A model generated the notes under the pieces. That model was not told the DNA's origin and did no database searches. It was given only the letters and a program-made list of their open reading frames with translations. Both the position numbers and the translations under genes were made by a program. A DNA stretch of 64,000 bases from the NCBI GenBank assembly GCA_903871935.1, contig CAIQIQ010000048.1, forward strand, positions 1-64,000, read 5' to 3'. Of this stretch, positions 42,830 through 51,634 are shown in pieces; the stretch's first letter is position 1; each line of letters opens with the position of its first letter. The stretch is from an uncultured Phycisphaerales bacterium (GTDB lineage Bacteria > Planctomycetota > Phycisphaerae > Tepidisphaerales > Tepidisphaeraceae).

Positions 42830-44515
42830 ATGGCCAAATACGCAATCGGTCTCGATTACGGCACCAATTCCGTTCGGGCACTACTGGTGGATGTGAAGGA
42901 TGGAAGGGAGATCGCATCGAGCGTCTTTACCTATCCTCACGGCGAAATGGGGATCATGCTTGACTCGCGCGACCCGAATGTGGCGCGGCAGCATCCGGCC
43001 GATTACCTCGAAGGAGCGCAGCAGACGATCAAGGCGGTGCTGGCGGCGGGGAGGAGGACCGGACGGTTTAACGCCCAGGATGTGATCGGCATTGGGGTAG
43101 ACACAACCGGCAGCACACCGCTCCCCGTCGATGCTGAAGGTGTCCCGCTGGCGATGACGAATCGGTTTGCCCAGGACATGGCGGCGATGGCGTGGCTGTG
43201 GAAGGACCACAGCTCGTATGCCGAAGCCGAGGAGATCACGGCAAAGGCAACCGATATGCGACCCGAGTACCTCGCCAAGTGCGGCGGTCGATACTCTTCC
43301 GAGTGGTTCTGGTCGAAGATCCTGCATTGTGCACGGGTGGCGCCCAAGGTCTTTGATGCGGCGTATACCTGGGTGGAGTGCAGCGACTGGGTCCCGGCGG
43401 TCCTTTGCGGGACGGATTATCCGTCCAACATTCGGCGCGGAATCTGCGCGGCCGGGCATAAGGCGATGGCCAATCCCCTTTGGCGCGGATACCCCGGTGT
43501 GGAGTTCCTCACCGCTTTGGATCCGCGGCTGGCTCGGGTGCGGCAGAGCCTGCCGGACACATTATATAATGTATCGGATCGAGCTGGTGAGCTTGCCCCA
43601 GGCTGGGCGAGGATACTGGGGCTGCCGGATGGAATCCCGGTGGCGGTAGGGGCGTTCGATGCGCATCTGGGTGGCGTGGGCTCGGGCATTGCTCCGGGCA
43701 CGCTGGTCAAGATCATCGGCACTTCCACCTGTGACATGATGGTGGCGCCGTTGAGCCAGCAGTTGCCGGATATCCCCGGACTCTGCGGCATCGTGCCCGA
43801 ATCGATCCTGCCAGGGAATTTCGGCCTGGAGGCCGGGCAGTCTGCCGTTGGCGATATCTTCAACTGGTTCGTCAACGTCATTCAGCCGGGTGGTCAGAAG
43901 AAGGGCTCACATGTCGAGTTGACTAACCTGGCGGAGGACCTCAAGCCGGGGGAAAGCGGCCTGCTCGCCCTGGACTGGAACAATGGCAATCGGACGGTCC
44001 TGGTCGATCAACGATTGACCGGACTGATCCTGGGCCTGACGTTGCACTCAAACCCAGCCGAGATCTACCGCGCCCTGGTGGAGTCCACCGCATTCGGCGC
44101 TCGGGTGATTATGGAGCGATTCGAGGAATACGGAATCAACGTAAAGCGCGTGGTGAACTGCGGCGGCATCGCGGCAAAGAACCCGATGGTGATGCAGATC
44201 TACGCCGATGTGATGAAGCGGCCGCTGTTGATCTCGAGATCGGCACAGACCTGCGCCCTGGGCAGCGCGATCGCCGGCGCGGTGGTTGCGGGGAAGTCGG
44301 CCGGCGGCTACGACAGCTTCGATGATGCGGTCGGGAAGATGACCAGGATGCAAAAGAAGGTCTTCAGGCCGATCCCCAGGAATGCACGAGTCTATGATCG
44401 CCTTTTCAAACTCTACCGCAGCCTGCACGACAGCTTTGGCGTGAAACAGACGCAGCAGGACCTGTCCGGCGTGATGAAGGAACTGCTGGCAATAAGGGAT
44501 GAGGCGAGAGCTTGA
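42830..44515 (+). CDS. araB: Ribulokinase
   Basis: A 561-residue FGGY-family kinase that phosphorylates L-ribulose at C5. It has YAIGLDYGTNSVRALLVD (phosphate-1), GIGVDTTGSTPLPV, EWFWSKILHCARVAP with the ribulokinase-specific insert, GAFDAHLGGVGSGIAPG, and VKRVVNCGGIAAKNPMVMQI (phosphate/adenosine). Length is typical (about 550-570). Ribosome binding site AGGGAAG lies before the ATG. First gene of the araB-araD-araA operon; its stop overlaps araD. The 57-bp divergent region to the ADH gene should hold the operator. Confidence 0.95.
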   Translation: MAKYAIGLDYGTNSVRALLVDVKDGREIASSVFTYPHGEMGIMLDSRDPNVARQHPADYLEGAQQTIKAVLAAGRRTGRFNAQDVIGIGVDTTGSTPLPVDAEGVPLAMTNRFAQDMAAMAWLWKDHSSYAEAEEITAKATDMRPEYLAKCGGRYSSEWFWSKILHCARVAPKVFDAAYTWVECSDWVPAVLCGTDYPSNIRRGICAAGHKAMANPLWRGYPGVEFLTALDPRLARVRQSLPDTLYNVSDRAGELAPGWARILGLPDGIPVAVGAFDAHLGGVGSGIAPGTLVKIIGTSTCDMMVAPLSQQLPDIPGLCGIVPESILPGNFGLEAGQSAVGDIFNWFVNVIQPGGQKKGSHVELTNLAEDLKPGESGLLALDWNNGNRTVLVDQRLTGLILGLTLHSNPAEIYRALVESTAFGARVIMERFEEYGINVKRVVNCGGIAAKNPMVMQIYADVMKRPLLISRSAQTCALGSAIAGAVVAGKSAGGYDSFDDAVGKMTRMQKKVFRPIPRNARVYDRLFKLYRSLHDSFGVKQTQQDLSGVMKELLAIRDEARA

Positions 44516-45216
44516 TGTCATACGAAGAACTCAAAGAGCGCGTCTTTAAGGCCAACATGGGGCTGGTCGAATCCGGACTCGTGGTGCTCACATGGGGAAA
44601 TGCTTCGGGCGTGGACCGCAAGGCTGGGGTGATGGCGATCAAACCCTCCGGCGTGGACTACGAAAAGCTCAAGCCCGCGGACATTGTGGTGGTATCGCTT
44701 GATACCGGAAACGTCGTCGACGGGACGGGCAAACCGAGTTCCGACACGCCCACACACCTCCATCTGTACCGTACCTACTCGCAGCTCGGCGGGATCATCC
44801 ACACCCACTCCACTTATGCCACCGCGTTTGCGCAGGCAAACCGCCCGATCCCATGCTACGGCACTACCCACGCCGACAGTTTTTATGGCGATATCCCGAT
44901 CACCCGGCCGCTGACCAGCGCCGAGATCCGTGGCGACTACGAATTGAATACCGGCAAAGTCATCGAGGAGTGTTTCCAGACGGGCGCGATCGATGTGACA
45001 GCCGTGCCGGGGGTGCTGGTTGCCAGCCATGCGCCTTTTGCATGGGGGCCGTCGCCGGAGAAGGCACTGGAGAATGCGATCGTGCTGGAGCAGGTCGCCT
45101 TGATGGCGATCCTGACGCAGCAGCTGAATCCTGCCGTGCAGCCGGTTCCCAAGGTTCTGCTCGATAAGCACTATCTGCGCAAGCACGGGCCAGGCGCGTA
45201 CTACGGACAGAAGTGA
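44515..45216 (+). CDS. araD: L-ribulose-5-phosphate 4-epimerase
   Basis: A 233-residue class II aldolase-fold enzyme producing D-xylulose 5-phosphate. Visible motifs: VVLTWGNASGVDR, MAIKPSGVDYEKLKP, SSDTPTHLHLYRTY, GGIIHTHSTYATAFAQ with the metal-binding HTH pair, CYGTTHADSFYGDIP. The start ATG (44515) shares its A with the araB stop TGA; a TTG at 44512 is also in frame. Middle gene of the arabinose operon, 15 bp before araA. Confidence 0.95.
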   Translation: MSYEELKERVFKANMGLVESGLVVLTWGNASGVDRKAGVMAIKPSGVDYEKLKPADIVVVSLDTGNVVDGTGKPSSDTPTHLHLYRTYSQLGGIIHTHSTYATAFAQANRPIPCYGTTHADSFYGDIPITRPLTSAEIRGDYELNTGKVIEECFQTGAIDVTAVPGVLVASHAPFAWGPSPEKALENAIVLEQVALMAILTQQLNPAVQPVPKVLLDKHYLRKHGPGAYYGQK

Positions 45217-45231
45217 CTCTAAGGAGAGCAT

Positions 45232-46725
45232 ATGCTGATTAACTTCAAGCAATTCGAAGTGTGGTTTGTCACCGGCTCGCAGCATCTCTATGGGCCCGAG
45301 ACCCTCAAGCAGGTGGCGCAGGACTCGAAGAAGATCGTCGATGGGCTCAACCAGAGTGGAAAGCTCCCGATTCGGCTCATCTGCAAGCCCACCGCGAAGA
45401 CGCCCGATGAGATCTCGGCCGTTTGCCGCGATGCCAGCGCATCGGACCGCTGCATCGGCGTGATCTTCTGGTGCCACACGTTCTCCCCCGCGAAGATGTG
45501 GATCAATGGCCTGCGAACGTTGACCAAGCCGTACCTGCATCTGCATACCCAGTTCAATCGCGACATTCCCTGGGACCGGATCGACATGGACTTCATGAAC
45601 CTGAACCAGTCGGCCCATGGCGATCGCGAGTTCGGCTTCATCTGCACGCGCCTGCGCCAGAACCGCAAGGTGGTGGTCGGGCACTGGCAGGAGGCGAGCG
45701 TGCAGGAGGAGGTCGGCTCGTGGCAACGCGTCGCCGCCGCGCTGCAGGATCTCAAGACGATGAAGATCGCCCGCTTCGGCGACAACATGCGTGAAGTCGC
45801 GGTCACCGAGGGCGACAAGGTCGAAGCGCAGATCCGCATGGGCGTGGCCGTCAACGGATACGGAGTCGGTGACCTGGTAAAGCACATCGACGCCGTAAGC
45901 GACGCCAGCGCTCGGAAGCTCTGCGAGCAGTACGACAGCCTGTACGAGATGGCGAAGGAACTCTCGCCGGGCGGCGCCCGCCGCGAGGGCCTGATGTACT
46001 CGGCCAAGGTTGAGCTGGGCATGCGGAGGTTCCTCAAGGAAGGCGGTTTCAAGGCCTTCACCACAACGTTTGAGAATCTCTACGGACTCAAGCAGCTTCC
46101 CGGCATGGCGGTCCAGCGGCTCATGAACGATGGATACGGGTTTGGCGCTGAGGGCGACTGGAAACATGCGGCCATGGTGCGCTGCCTGAAAGTCATGGGT
46201 GCCGGCCTGAAGGGCGGCTGCAGTTTCATGGAGGACTACACCTATCACCTCGATCCGGCAGGCGCCGTCGTTCTGGGCGCACACATGCTGGAGATCTGCC
46301 CGAGCATCGCCGACGAGAAACCCTCCTGCGAAGTCCATCCACTGGGCATCGGCGGCAAGGAGGATCCCATTCGCCTGACCTTCGCGGCCGGGGCTGGAAA
46401 GGCGCTCAATGCCACCCTGATCGACATGGGCAATCGCTTCCGGATGATCGTGAACGAAGTGGACGTCATTAAAGCCCGCCCGCTGCCGAAGCTGCCGGTG
46501 GCTCGTGTCCTGTGGAAACCACAACCGGATCTCCAGACCGCCGCGGCCGCCTGGATCTACGCAGGCGGGGCGCATCACACGGCTTTCAGCCAGGCCGTCA
46601 CCAGTGAGCAGCTCGAGGTGCTCGCCGATATGCTGAACATCGAGTGCATCTTCATCGATGCGCACACCGAGTTGCGCCGCTTCCGCCAGGAGCTGCGCTG
46701 GAACGCGGCATATTATGGTGCCTAG
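45232..46725 (+). CDS. araA: L-arabinose isomerase
   Basis: A 497-residue enzyme converting L-arabinose to L-ribulose with Mn2+. It shows [89 protein letters not shown] and [10 protein letters not shown], the usual metal ligand Glu/His residues included. AAGGAG lies 7 nt upstream of the ATG. Last gene of the operon; no clear terminator follows. Confidence 0.96.
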   Translation: MLINFKQFEVWFVTGSQHLYGPETLKQVAQDSKKIVDGLNQSGKLPIRLICKPTAKTPDEISAVCRDASASDRCIGVIFWCHTFSPAKMWINGLRTLTKPYLHLHTQFNRDIPWDRIDMDFMNLNQSAHGDREFGFICTRLRQNRKVVVGHWQEASVQEEVGSWQRVAAALQDLKTMKIARFGDNMREVAVTEGDKVEAQIRMGVAVNGYGVGDLVKHIDAVSDASARKLCEQYDSLYEMAKELSPGGARREGLMYSAKVELGMRRFLKEGGFKAFTTTFENLYGLKQLPGMAVQRLMNDGYGFGAEGDWKHAAMVRCLKVMGAGLKGGCSFMEDYTYHLDPAGAVVLGAHMLEICPSIADEKPSCEVHPLGIGGKEDPIRLTFAAGAGKALNATLIDMGNRFRMIVNEVDVIKARPLPKLPVARVLWKPQPDLQTAAAAWIYAGGAHHTAFSQAVTSEQLEVLADMLNIECIFIDAHTELRRFRQELRWNAAYYGA

Positions 46726-46810
46726 CCAACCTGACGGTTGATGTATTAGGATTAGCGGTAGCATCTGACCACAGGGATGCGGTGTCGGGTTTGGCTCGCA
46801 AGGAGCTCGC

Positions 46811-47446
46811 ATGCGCTTCACGATGATGATCGCGTCGGTCGCCCTGGTATCAGCTCTGATGGTTTCTGCGGGATGCGAGGATTCGAGTAAGGCAGGTCCG
46901 CCCAGTCCGGCTGCATCGGGCCCGCAGACCACCGCAAGGCTGGCGTCTCCTGCGACGAAGTCCGCAGTCAGACCTGCGCCTCCGACCGCGGCCTTGGCAA
47001 AGCTGATCCGGATCAACTGCGGCGCGGCCGCGGCAATGGTTGACCGGGGAGGCAATGCCTGGCTGGCAGATGTCGGCTTTGCCGATGGCGATGTCGTCGA
47101 CCGCGGTGATATAACCATCGCGGACACCGCAACACCGGAGATATATCGCACGGAACACTTCGGCATGACTGCGTTCTCGCGAGCCATTCCCAATGGCAAG
47201 TACACCGTGAAACTACACTTTTGCGAGACGTACGATGGCGTGGTTGCCTCCGGCGAGCGGGTGTTCTCAGTCGATGTCGAGGGTGCCGTCATTCGCCAAA
47301 TCGATCCCTTCAAGGATGGCGGCGGGCTATACAAGCCTTCGGTAAGGTCGGTTGACGTCGAGGTGAGGGATGGCAAGTTGGATATCACCTTCACGCCCGA
47401 GGTGCAGAACCCCGAGATCAACGCGATCGAGATCATTCCGAAGTGA
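46811..47446 (+). CDS. Malectin-domain lipoprotein
   Basis: A 211-residue protein with signal and lipobox (MIASVALVSALMVSAGCEDS), an Ala/Pro-rich linker, and a malectin-like carbohydrate-binding domain: IRINCGAAAAMVDRGGNAWL, DTATPEIYRTEHFGMTAFSR, GKYTVKLHFCETYDGVVASG, RVFSVDVEG, and the ending LDITFTPEVQNPEINAIEI. Malectin domains bind sugars. Position behind the arabinose operon suggests surface sugar capture, but 85 bp separate them. AAGGAGC precedes the ATG. Confidence 0.82.
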   Translation: MRFTMMIASVALVSALMVSAGCEDSSKAGPPSPAASGPQTTARLASPATKSAVRPAPPTAALAKLIRINCGAAAAMVDRGGNAWLADVGFADGDVVDRGDITIADTATPEIYRTEHFGMTAFSRAIPNGKYTVKLHFCETYDGVVASGERVFSVDVEGAVIRQIDPFKDGGGLYKPSVRSVDVEVRDGKLDITFTPEVQNPEINAIEIIPK

Positions 47447-47595
47447 GTGTGTGATCTGCCTCGCCGATTAGCCATGATCACGTCCTGAATTCGTCTACAC
47501 ATCAGCCCGCTTCGCAGCGATAATACTCGCCCAGTCCAGTACCGCGTTGCCATGAGGGCGAAGCGGCGGATGATGCCTCGGCCGGTTGTACACGG

Positions 47596-49554
47596 ATGGT
47601 TGGCCGGGGCAGCGCATGGAAAGGCGGTCGAGGATTGACCCAGCAGCGCGCATGCAGGCAATGTCGCGGCACGATTTCCGTCGTGTCGGAGCGGCAGCTT
47701 TGCCCGGCATGTCTTGCCGTTGACGGCTTGCAGAGCAATACCCGCAACCGTGTCGAGCGGCAGCGCAGCGAGTGGACGCCGCAAGCCGATGAGGAAATCG
47801 CCGCCCTGTTTCCCGAGCTGGATCAGGTGCAGTTGATCGGCCGGGGTGGAATGGGAGCGGTCTACCGCGCCCGGCAGAGAAACCTCGACCGCGTCGTAGC
47901 CCTGAAGATTCTCCCTCCCCAGTTGATGGATGATCCCGCATTTGCCGAGCGCTTCGCCCGCGAAGCTCAGGCGATGGCGCGACTGAGCCATCCCAACATC
48001 CTCACCATTCACGACTTCGGCCAGCGCCAAGGCCTGTTCTTCTTTGTCATGGAGTTCGTTGACGGCGTGAACCTGCGCCAGCTCATGACGCGCGGGCGAC
48101 TGGGCACCGAAGAGGCAATCGCCATCATTCCGCAGATCTGCGATGCGCTGCAGTACGCCCACGATCAGGGAATCGTTCACCGTGACATCAAACCCGAAAA
48201 CATTCTGATCAGCCGGCGTGGACAGATAAAGATCGCCGACTTTGGTCTGGCGAAACTCGTGGGCGCAGGCGCGGGCGGGGGCGAATCGTTGCCCGTGCCG
48301 CTGGCCGCCACGATTGGCGCTGTAGGCACTCCGCTGTACATGGCGCCCGAGCAGATCCAGAGCCCGCAGGATGTGGACCATCGGGCGGATATCTATTCGC
48401 TGGGCGTGGTCTTCTATCAACTGCTTACCGGCGAGCTGCCCGACGATGATGCCATCAAGCCATCGCAACTCAGCCAGGTGGACGTACGGCTCGATGAGGT
48501 AGTCATGCGGGCCTTGCACCATGAGCCGGATCAGCGCTTCCAGAGTGCACTGGAGTTCAAGACAATCATCCAGACGATGGCGTTTGGCTCCGCCACGATT
48601 GCGTTGTCGCCGATCATGGCCGAAGCATCGGCCAAGACCCGCACCGGGCGCTCTGAAACGGATCGGCAGACAATGAGATCCGTGCGCGCCGCCATTGCTA
48701 TTCCAGGGCGTGGAATACGGTATGTCGCCCTGTTTAACATCGGGTTTCTCTGCCTCACCACGCTGCCCGCTCTGATCTCGTTCATTGCCGCCGCCCCTGA
48801 GAAGGTGATGGACAGCCCGCTTGGCCTGCAACTCCAGTTGCCGTGGTGGGCGACCGGCGCGTTCTTCTTCACAGTAACGAGCCTGATGCTCAATGGATTC
48901 GTCATGGCAGGAGCCGCGCGCATGCGCGAGCTGCACAGCTATGGCTGGTCGCTGGCGTCGGCAATCCTGTGCCTTTTCGCTGCTCCGGGCAATGTCGTGG
49001 GCGCGGTCTTTGGCGTATGGGCGACTGTAGTGCTGGCGCGCAGTGAATCGCGCCAGGCGTTTGGAGTTGCTCGTCAGCATGTTCCCCTCCCTCCTGCCCG
49101 CAGGGCGGGCATGGTCTACTGGATGCCGATGACCCGTGTCCACAAGAAACGCAAAGCTCTGGATCTGGTGAACTACACGATCATGGCCGTCAGTCTCTGG
49201 CTTATCTGTTATGCACTGATCTCGTTGCTGATCCTGGGTAAGCCAGGGAGCATCTGGTACGGGCTGCTCATGACTGTGCCGGCCATTGCCGTGCCCGCAT
49301 CAATTGCCCGCAGGCACCGTCGGCTCAGCCTTGAAACTCTCACCCATACCGGGCAGGAAGCGCGCCCCCTGATGCATCTTGGCTTACGGCTGCTGTTACC
49401 ATTGGCGTCACTGCTGCTCTATGGGACGGTGCTTCAGGCGCTGAGTGTTCGCGACCTGGCGGAGCAGCGCGCCGCCGCCACGCAGCCGGCGAAACGTACG
49501 ATCGCCGACCGCCTGCACATCACCATCCCGAAGATGCCGAAGGGATCACCTTAG
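47596..49554 (+). CDS. Ser/Thr protein kinase with N-terminal zinc ribbon and C-terminal membrane helices
   Basis: A 652-residue eukaryotic-type kinase. A zinc ribbon formed by Cys20, Cys23, Cys36 and Cys39 precedes the kinase domain: glycine loop 82-87 (GRGGMG), Lys104 (VALKI), catalytic HRDIKPEN with Asp197, DFG at 215-217, and APE. All catalytic residues are present. The C-terminal third has about six membrane helices instead of an extracellular sensor, typical of planctomycete kinases. Start ATG 47596 is the first in frame but lacks a clear ribosome binding site; TTG starts nearer the zinc ribbon are possible. No cognate phosphatase or target is adjacent. Confidence 0.9.
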   Translation: MVGRGSAWKGGRGLTQQRACRQCRGTISVVSERQLCPACLAVDGLQSNTRNRVERQRSEWTPQADEEIAALFPELDQVQLIGRGGMGAVYRARQRNLDRVVALKILPPQLMDDPAFAERFAREAQAMARLSHPNILTIHDFGQRQGLFFFVMEFVDGVNLRQLMTRGRLGTEEAIAIIPQICDALQYAHDQGIVHRDIKPENILISRRGQIKIADFGLAKLVGAGAGGGESLPVPLAATIGAVGTPLYMAPEQIQSPQDVDHRADIYSLGVVFYQLLTGELPDDDAIKPSQLSQVDVRLDEVVMRALHHEPDQRFQSALEFKTIIQTMAFGSATIALSPIMAEASAKTRTGRSETDRQTMRSVRAAIAIPGRGIRYVALFNIGFLCLTTLPALISFIAAAPEKVMDSPLGLQLQLPWWATGAFFFTVTSLMLNGFVMAGAARMRELHSYGWSLASAILCLFAAPGNVVGAVFGVWATVVLARSESRQAFGVARQHVPLPPARRAGMVYWMPMTRVHKKRKALDLVNYTIMAVSLWLICYALISLLILGKPGSIWYGLLMTVPAIAVPASIARRHRRLSLETLTHTGQEARPLMHLGLRLLLPLASLLLYGTVLQALSVRDLAEQRAAATQPAKRTIADRLHITIPKMPKGSP

Positions 49555-50139
49555 ATTTTTCGCCGCTCGATGCCGACGGAGGCGTGCGACCTGGTGTATC
49601 CGAGCACGTGAGGAATCCATTGTGGATAAGTGAGGAGGTGCGCAGGTTCTCGCGTGGATACCCCCTGTACGCCAAGTGCTGTGGTGACAGCGAGTTACGG
49701 TGTTATTGGGGGAGGAGATGCGCAGGTTCGGGGTGATTGTGGATAAGTGGCTCCAGGAGAAGAGGAATTAGCCGCAGATGCACACTGATAAACACAGATT
49801 CGGAAGGAAGATGCGCAGGTTGCGTGCGCATGTCTGCGGGGTCAGTGAGGTAAACCACCGATGGGCGAAGGTGCGCAGGTTCGATGCGCATATTGAGGTA
49901 TTCGATTGTCAAATAGCGTGGCCGGGTAGAGGCCAGGAGGATGAAAACGCGTTCCTCCATAATAAGGGGTGGTCTGCAAGATTCGATAAATGGAGATTGA
50001 GGTCTGACAAGGGTTTACGTTCGGCGAACAAAATTCGCACATTTTTAGGTGCGAATAGGCACGCCGATTGCTAGGCGAGACGTGGCTGAAAAGATTCCGC
50101 TTGACAACATTCCCGTTTGAGACGGACGATGTCTGCTAT
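49555..50139. other. 585-bp noncoding region with dispersed repeats
   Basis: No gene is seen. It holds the 127-bp element (49620-49746) and four copies of AGRTGCGCAGGTT (49636, 49716, 49809 and 49869, all the same strand). It also has a CCGCAGATGCACACTGATAA word near 49773, of the kind seen as dispersed intergenic words in other genomes. TTGACA occurs at 50101 without a matching -10. Confidence 0.6.
49620..49746 (+). repeat. 127-bp dispersed element, copy 2, with two DnaA-box sequences
   Basis: It aligns over 127 bp to the reverse complement of 12090-12216, roughly 70% identical by eye with both ends nearly perfect. TGTGGATAA occurs at 49621-49629 and 49738-49746, exactly 117 bp apart as in copy 1. 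AGRTGCGCAGGTT is present next to each box. Confidence 0.7.
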
Positions 50140-50376
50140 ATGCGCGAAACGCTGAACTACGCATCGGCACCTCCCAGACGTTGGATCAGTGTCGTGCTCT
50201 GGGTCAGCGGCGCGCTGGCATTCGGTATCATCGGTCTTGTTTTGTTTAGGTTTGACTGGTGGCGTGACAGTGGATCTCGTGTACCGACAGCCACGGAGTC
50301 GGTACTGCAACGCGGGCCACTCTGGTTCATCTTCCCTTATCCTTTTGCGACTCCGACGGAAGGAGGCCTGCATTGA
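50140..50376 (+). CDS. Small membrane protein, unknown
   Basis: A 78-residue protein with one membrane helix (WISVVLWVSGALAFGIIGLVLF) and a C-terminal part with WFIFPYPFATP. No recognisable family. It begins at ATG 50140 without a clear ribosome binding site. Its stop (TGA 50374-50376) overlaps the TTG start of the next gene and it contains that gene's strong ribosome binding site, so the two look coupled. Coding status is supported mainly by this coupling. Confidence 0.5.
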   Translation: MRETLNYASAPPRRWISVVLWVSGALAFGIIGLVLFRFDWWRDSGSRVPTATESVLQRGPLWFIFPYPFATPTEGGLH

Positions 50377-50981
50377 ACACCGTTTCTGCGCCGGTCTTCG
50401 CGACGATAACGGTATCCGGCCCCGGCGGCACGCGTGGTTTCGAGAGCGATGGGGCGCAGTTCCTGATTTTCCTTCTGGTAGCCTTCGCGGTCGCTTTTTT
50501 GAGCACGGCCATCTTTGGCGCGCTTTGCGAGTTGGGTTGCTGGGTGAATCGCCACCGTGGTCCGCTTCCACGTGCACGCGATGGGCGACTGCTCTATACC
50601 GTCCGATTCGAAGGCGGGCCGGCCGGTATGGCGTCGCTCCGCATTATGTCCGACTCACAGCCTCTGCTGAGCAGCCTCAAGGCCGACTGCCCTAAACCCT
50701 TCCGCATCCTCCTCGCCGCCGGCGCCATCGGCGAAGCAACACTCCAGAGCGAAGACATACTGGGCGCCATCGAGCACACACTCACAATCCTTGGCTCACC
50801 AGCATCCGCGCCGGCCCTGTACACTCAGCTTCGTACTGTGCGCGACCTCATGCGCCGACACCCGTTCGCACGTTTCCAGCGAATCATCGATACGCCACAT
50901 CCTGTCGCCGCGGGCATTCCCACGGCTCATCTTGCCGAGCCTCAGAGATGCCAGGGCTTTGCCGTTATCATTTGCCACTGA
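50373..50981 (+). CDS. Membrane protein of unknown function with TTG start
   Basis: A 202-residue protein: N-terminal extracytoplasmic segment, one long membrane helix (FLIFLLVAFAVAFLSTAIFGAL) and a cytoplasmic domain with RFEGGPAGMASLRIMSD and a helical end. TTG 50373 was chosen because AGGAGG lies 8 nt upstream, and it overlaps the preceding stop. No family recognised. It forms a two-gene unit with the preceding small membrane protein. Confidence 0.55.
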   Translation: MNTVSAPVFATITVSGPGGTRGFESDGAQFLIFLLVAFAVAFLSTAIFGALCELGCWVNRHRGPLPRARDGRLLYTVRFEGGPAGMASLRIMSDSQPLLSSLKADCPKPFRILLAAGAIGEATLQSEDILGAIEHTLTILGSPASAPALYTQLRTVRDLMRRHPFARFQRIIDTPHPVAAGIPTAHLAEPQRCQGFAVIICH

Positions 50982-51050
50982 GACGCGAACAGCCGAACCG
51001 CTGATCGTGAGGGCCAGAAGTGAATTGCATCAACGAATCATACCGGCCGG

Positions 51051-51548
51051 TTACTTGATGAAGGGGTGGATCAGGCCTTTGCGGGCGATGCGTTTGCCGA
51101 ACTCAGTGCTCATGAATGCTTCCTCGGGGATGATGCCGACGCGGCCGAGGTCAAGGCGGTCGGCATCCCAGCAGGTGCCGATGGTGGGATCGGGATGACG
51201 GTGCCCGCTGGTATGGCCGTGGCATGCCTGTTCGAGCAGGTCCAGTTCTTCGGGGGAGATCTCGAAGGCCGATCCATAGAGCGCCCGTGCGAATTGGGCT
51301 CCGCGCGGGCCGTGCTCGGCATCGGTGCTTTCATTTTGTCGCCGCGAGTCGTGAAAAAGCGCAAAGAGCCGAACGACGACCTCGATGGCGCCGGTCTCTT
51401 TGGCCAGCAGCAGGCCGTTGCGCTGGACCATGCGCCAGTGATCGGGGCCGTGGATCGAGTTTGGACCCAGTGGGAACTGGGCAATGATAAGCGACTGAAG
51501 ATGCGCGAAGTCGAGGGGCACAGAGAGCCATTTTGTGTGCAGTGGCAT
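51051..51548 (-). CDS. HD-domain metal-dependent phosphohydrolase
   Basis: A 165-residue protein. The HD signature is His33 (IHGPDHW), His66-Asp67 (ALFHDSRRQNE), a further His pair (ACHGHTSGHRH) and the Asp in TCWDADRLDLGRVG. Such small HD proteins hydrolyse nucleotides or phosphate esters; the substrate is not evident. ATG 51548 begins MPLHTKWLSVPLDF; longer in-frame starts upstream would run into the hairpins at 51583-51626. It is co-directional with clpB but separated by those hairpins. Confidence 0.8.
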   Translation of the reverse strand: MPLHTKWLSVPLDFAHLQSLIIAQFPLGPNSIHGPDHWRMVQRNGLLLAKETGAIEVVVRLFALFHDSRRQNESTDAEHGPRGAQFARALYGSAFEISPEELDLLEQACHGHTSGHRHPDPTIGTCWDADRLDLGRVGIIPEEAFMSTEFGKRIARKGLIHPFIK

Positions 51549-51582
51549 GGCAAGACAAGGGATCGATTTCCACAGGAGTCGG

Positions 51583-51626
51583 GCCCGAGACAAGTCTCGG
51601 GCGGGAAAGCGGTGACAAGTCACCGC
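51583..51626. terminator. Double hairpin with AA loops after clpB
   Basis: GCCCGAGAC-AA-GTCTCGGGC (51583-51602) and GCGGTGAC-AA-GTCACCGC (51609-51626), both perfect, share the core GAC-AA-GTC. They lie 9 bp past the clpB stop and may terminate it; their form also suggests a REP-type repeat pair. Confidence 0.55.
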
Positions 51627-51634
51627 ACTCCAAA

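Noticed and set aside
44518-49143. A 1541-codon open frame on the minus strand across araD, araA, the malectin gene and the kinase
   Set aside because: It is antisense to four well-supported genes and has no motifs; GC-rich codon bias on the plus strand leaves the opposite frame open.
50101-50142. Promoter with TTGACA at 50101 before the small membrane protein
   Set aside because: No acceptable -10 at 15-19 bp spacing; TATATG lies about 30 bp away.
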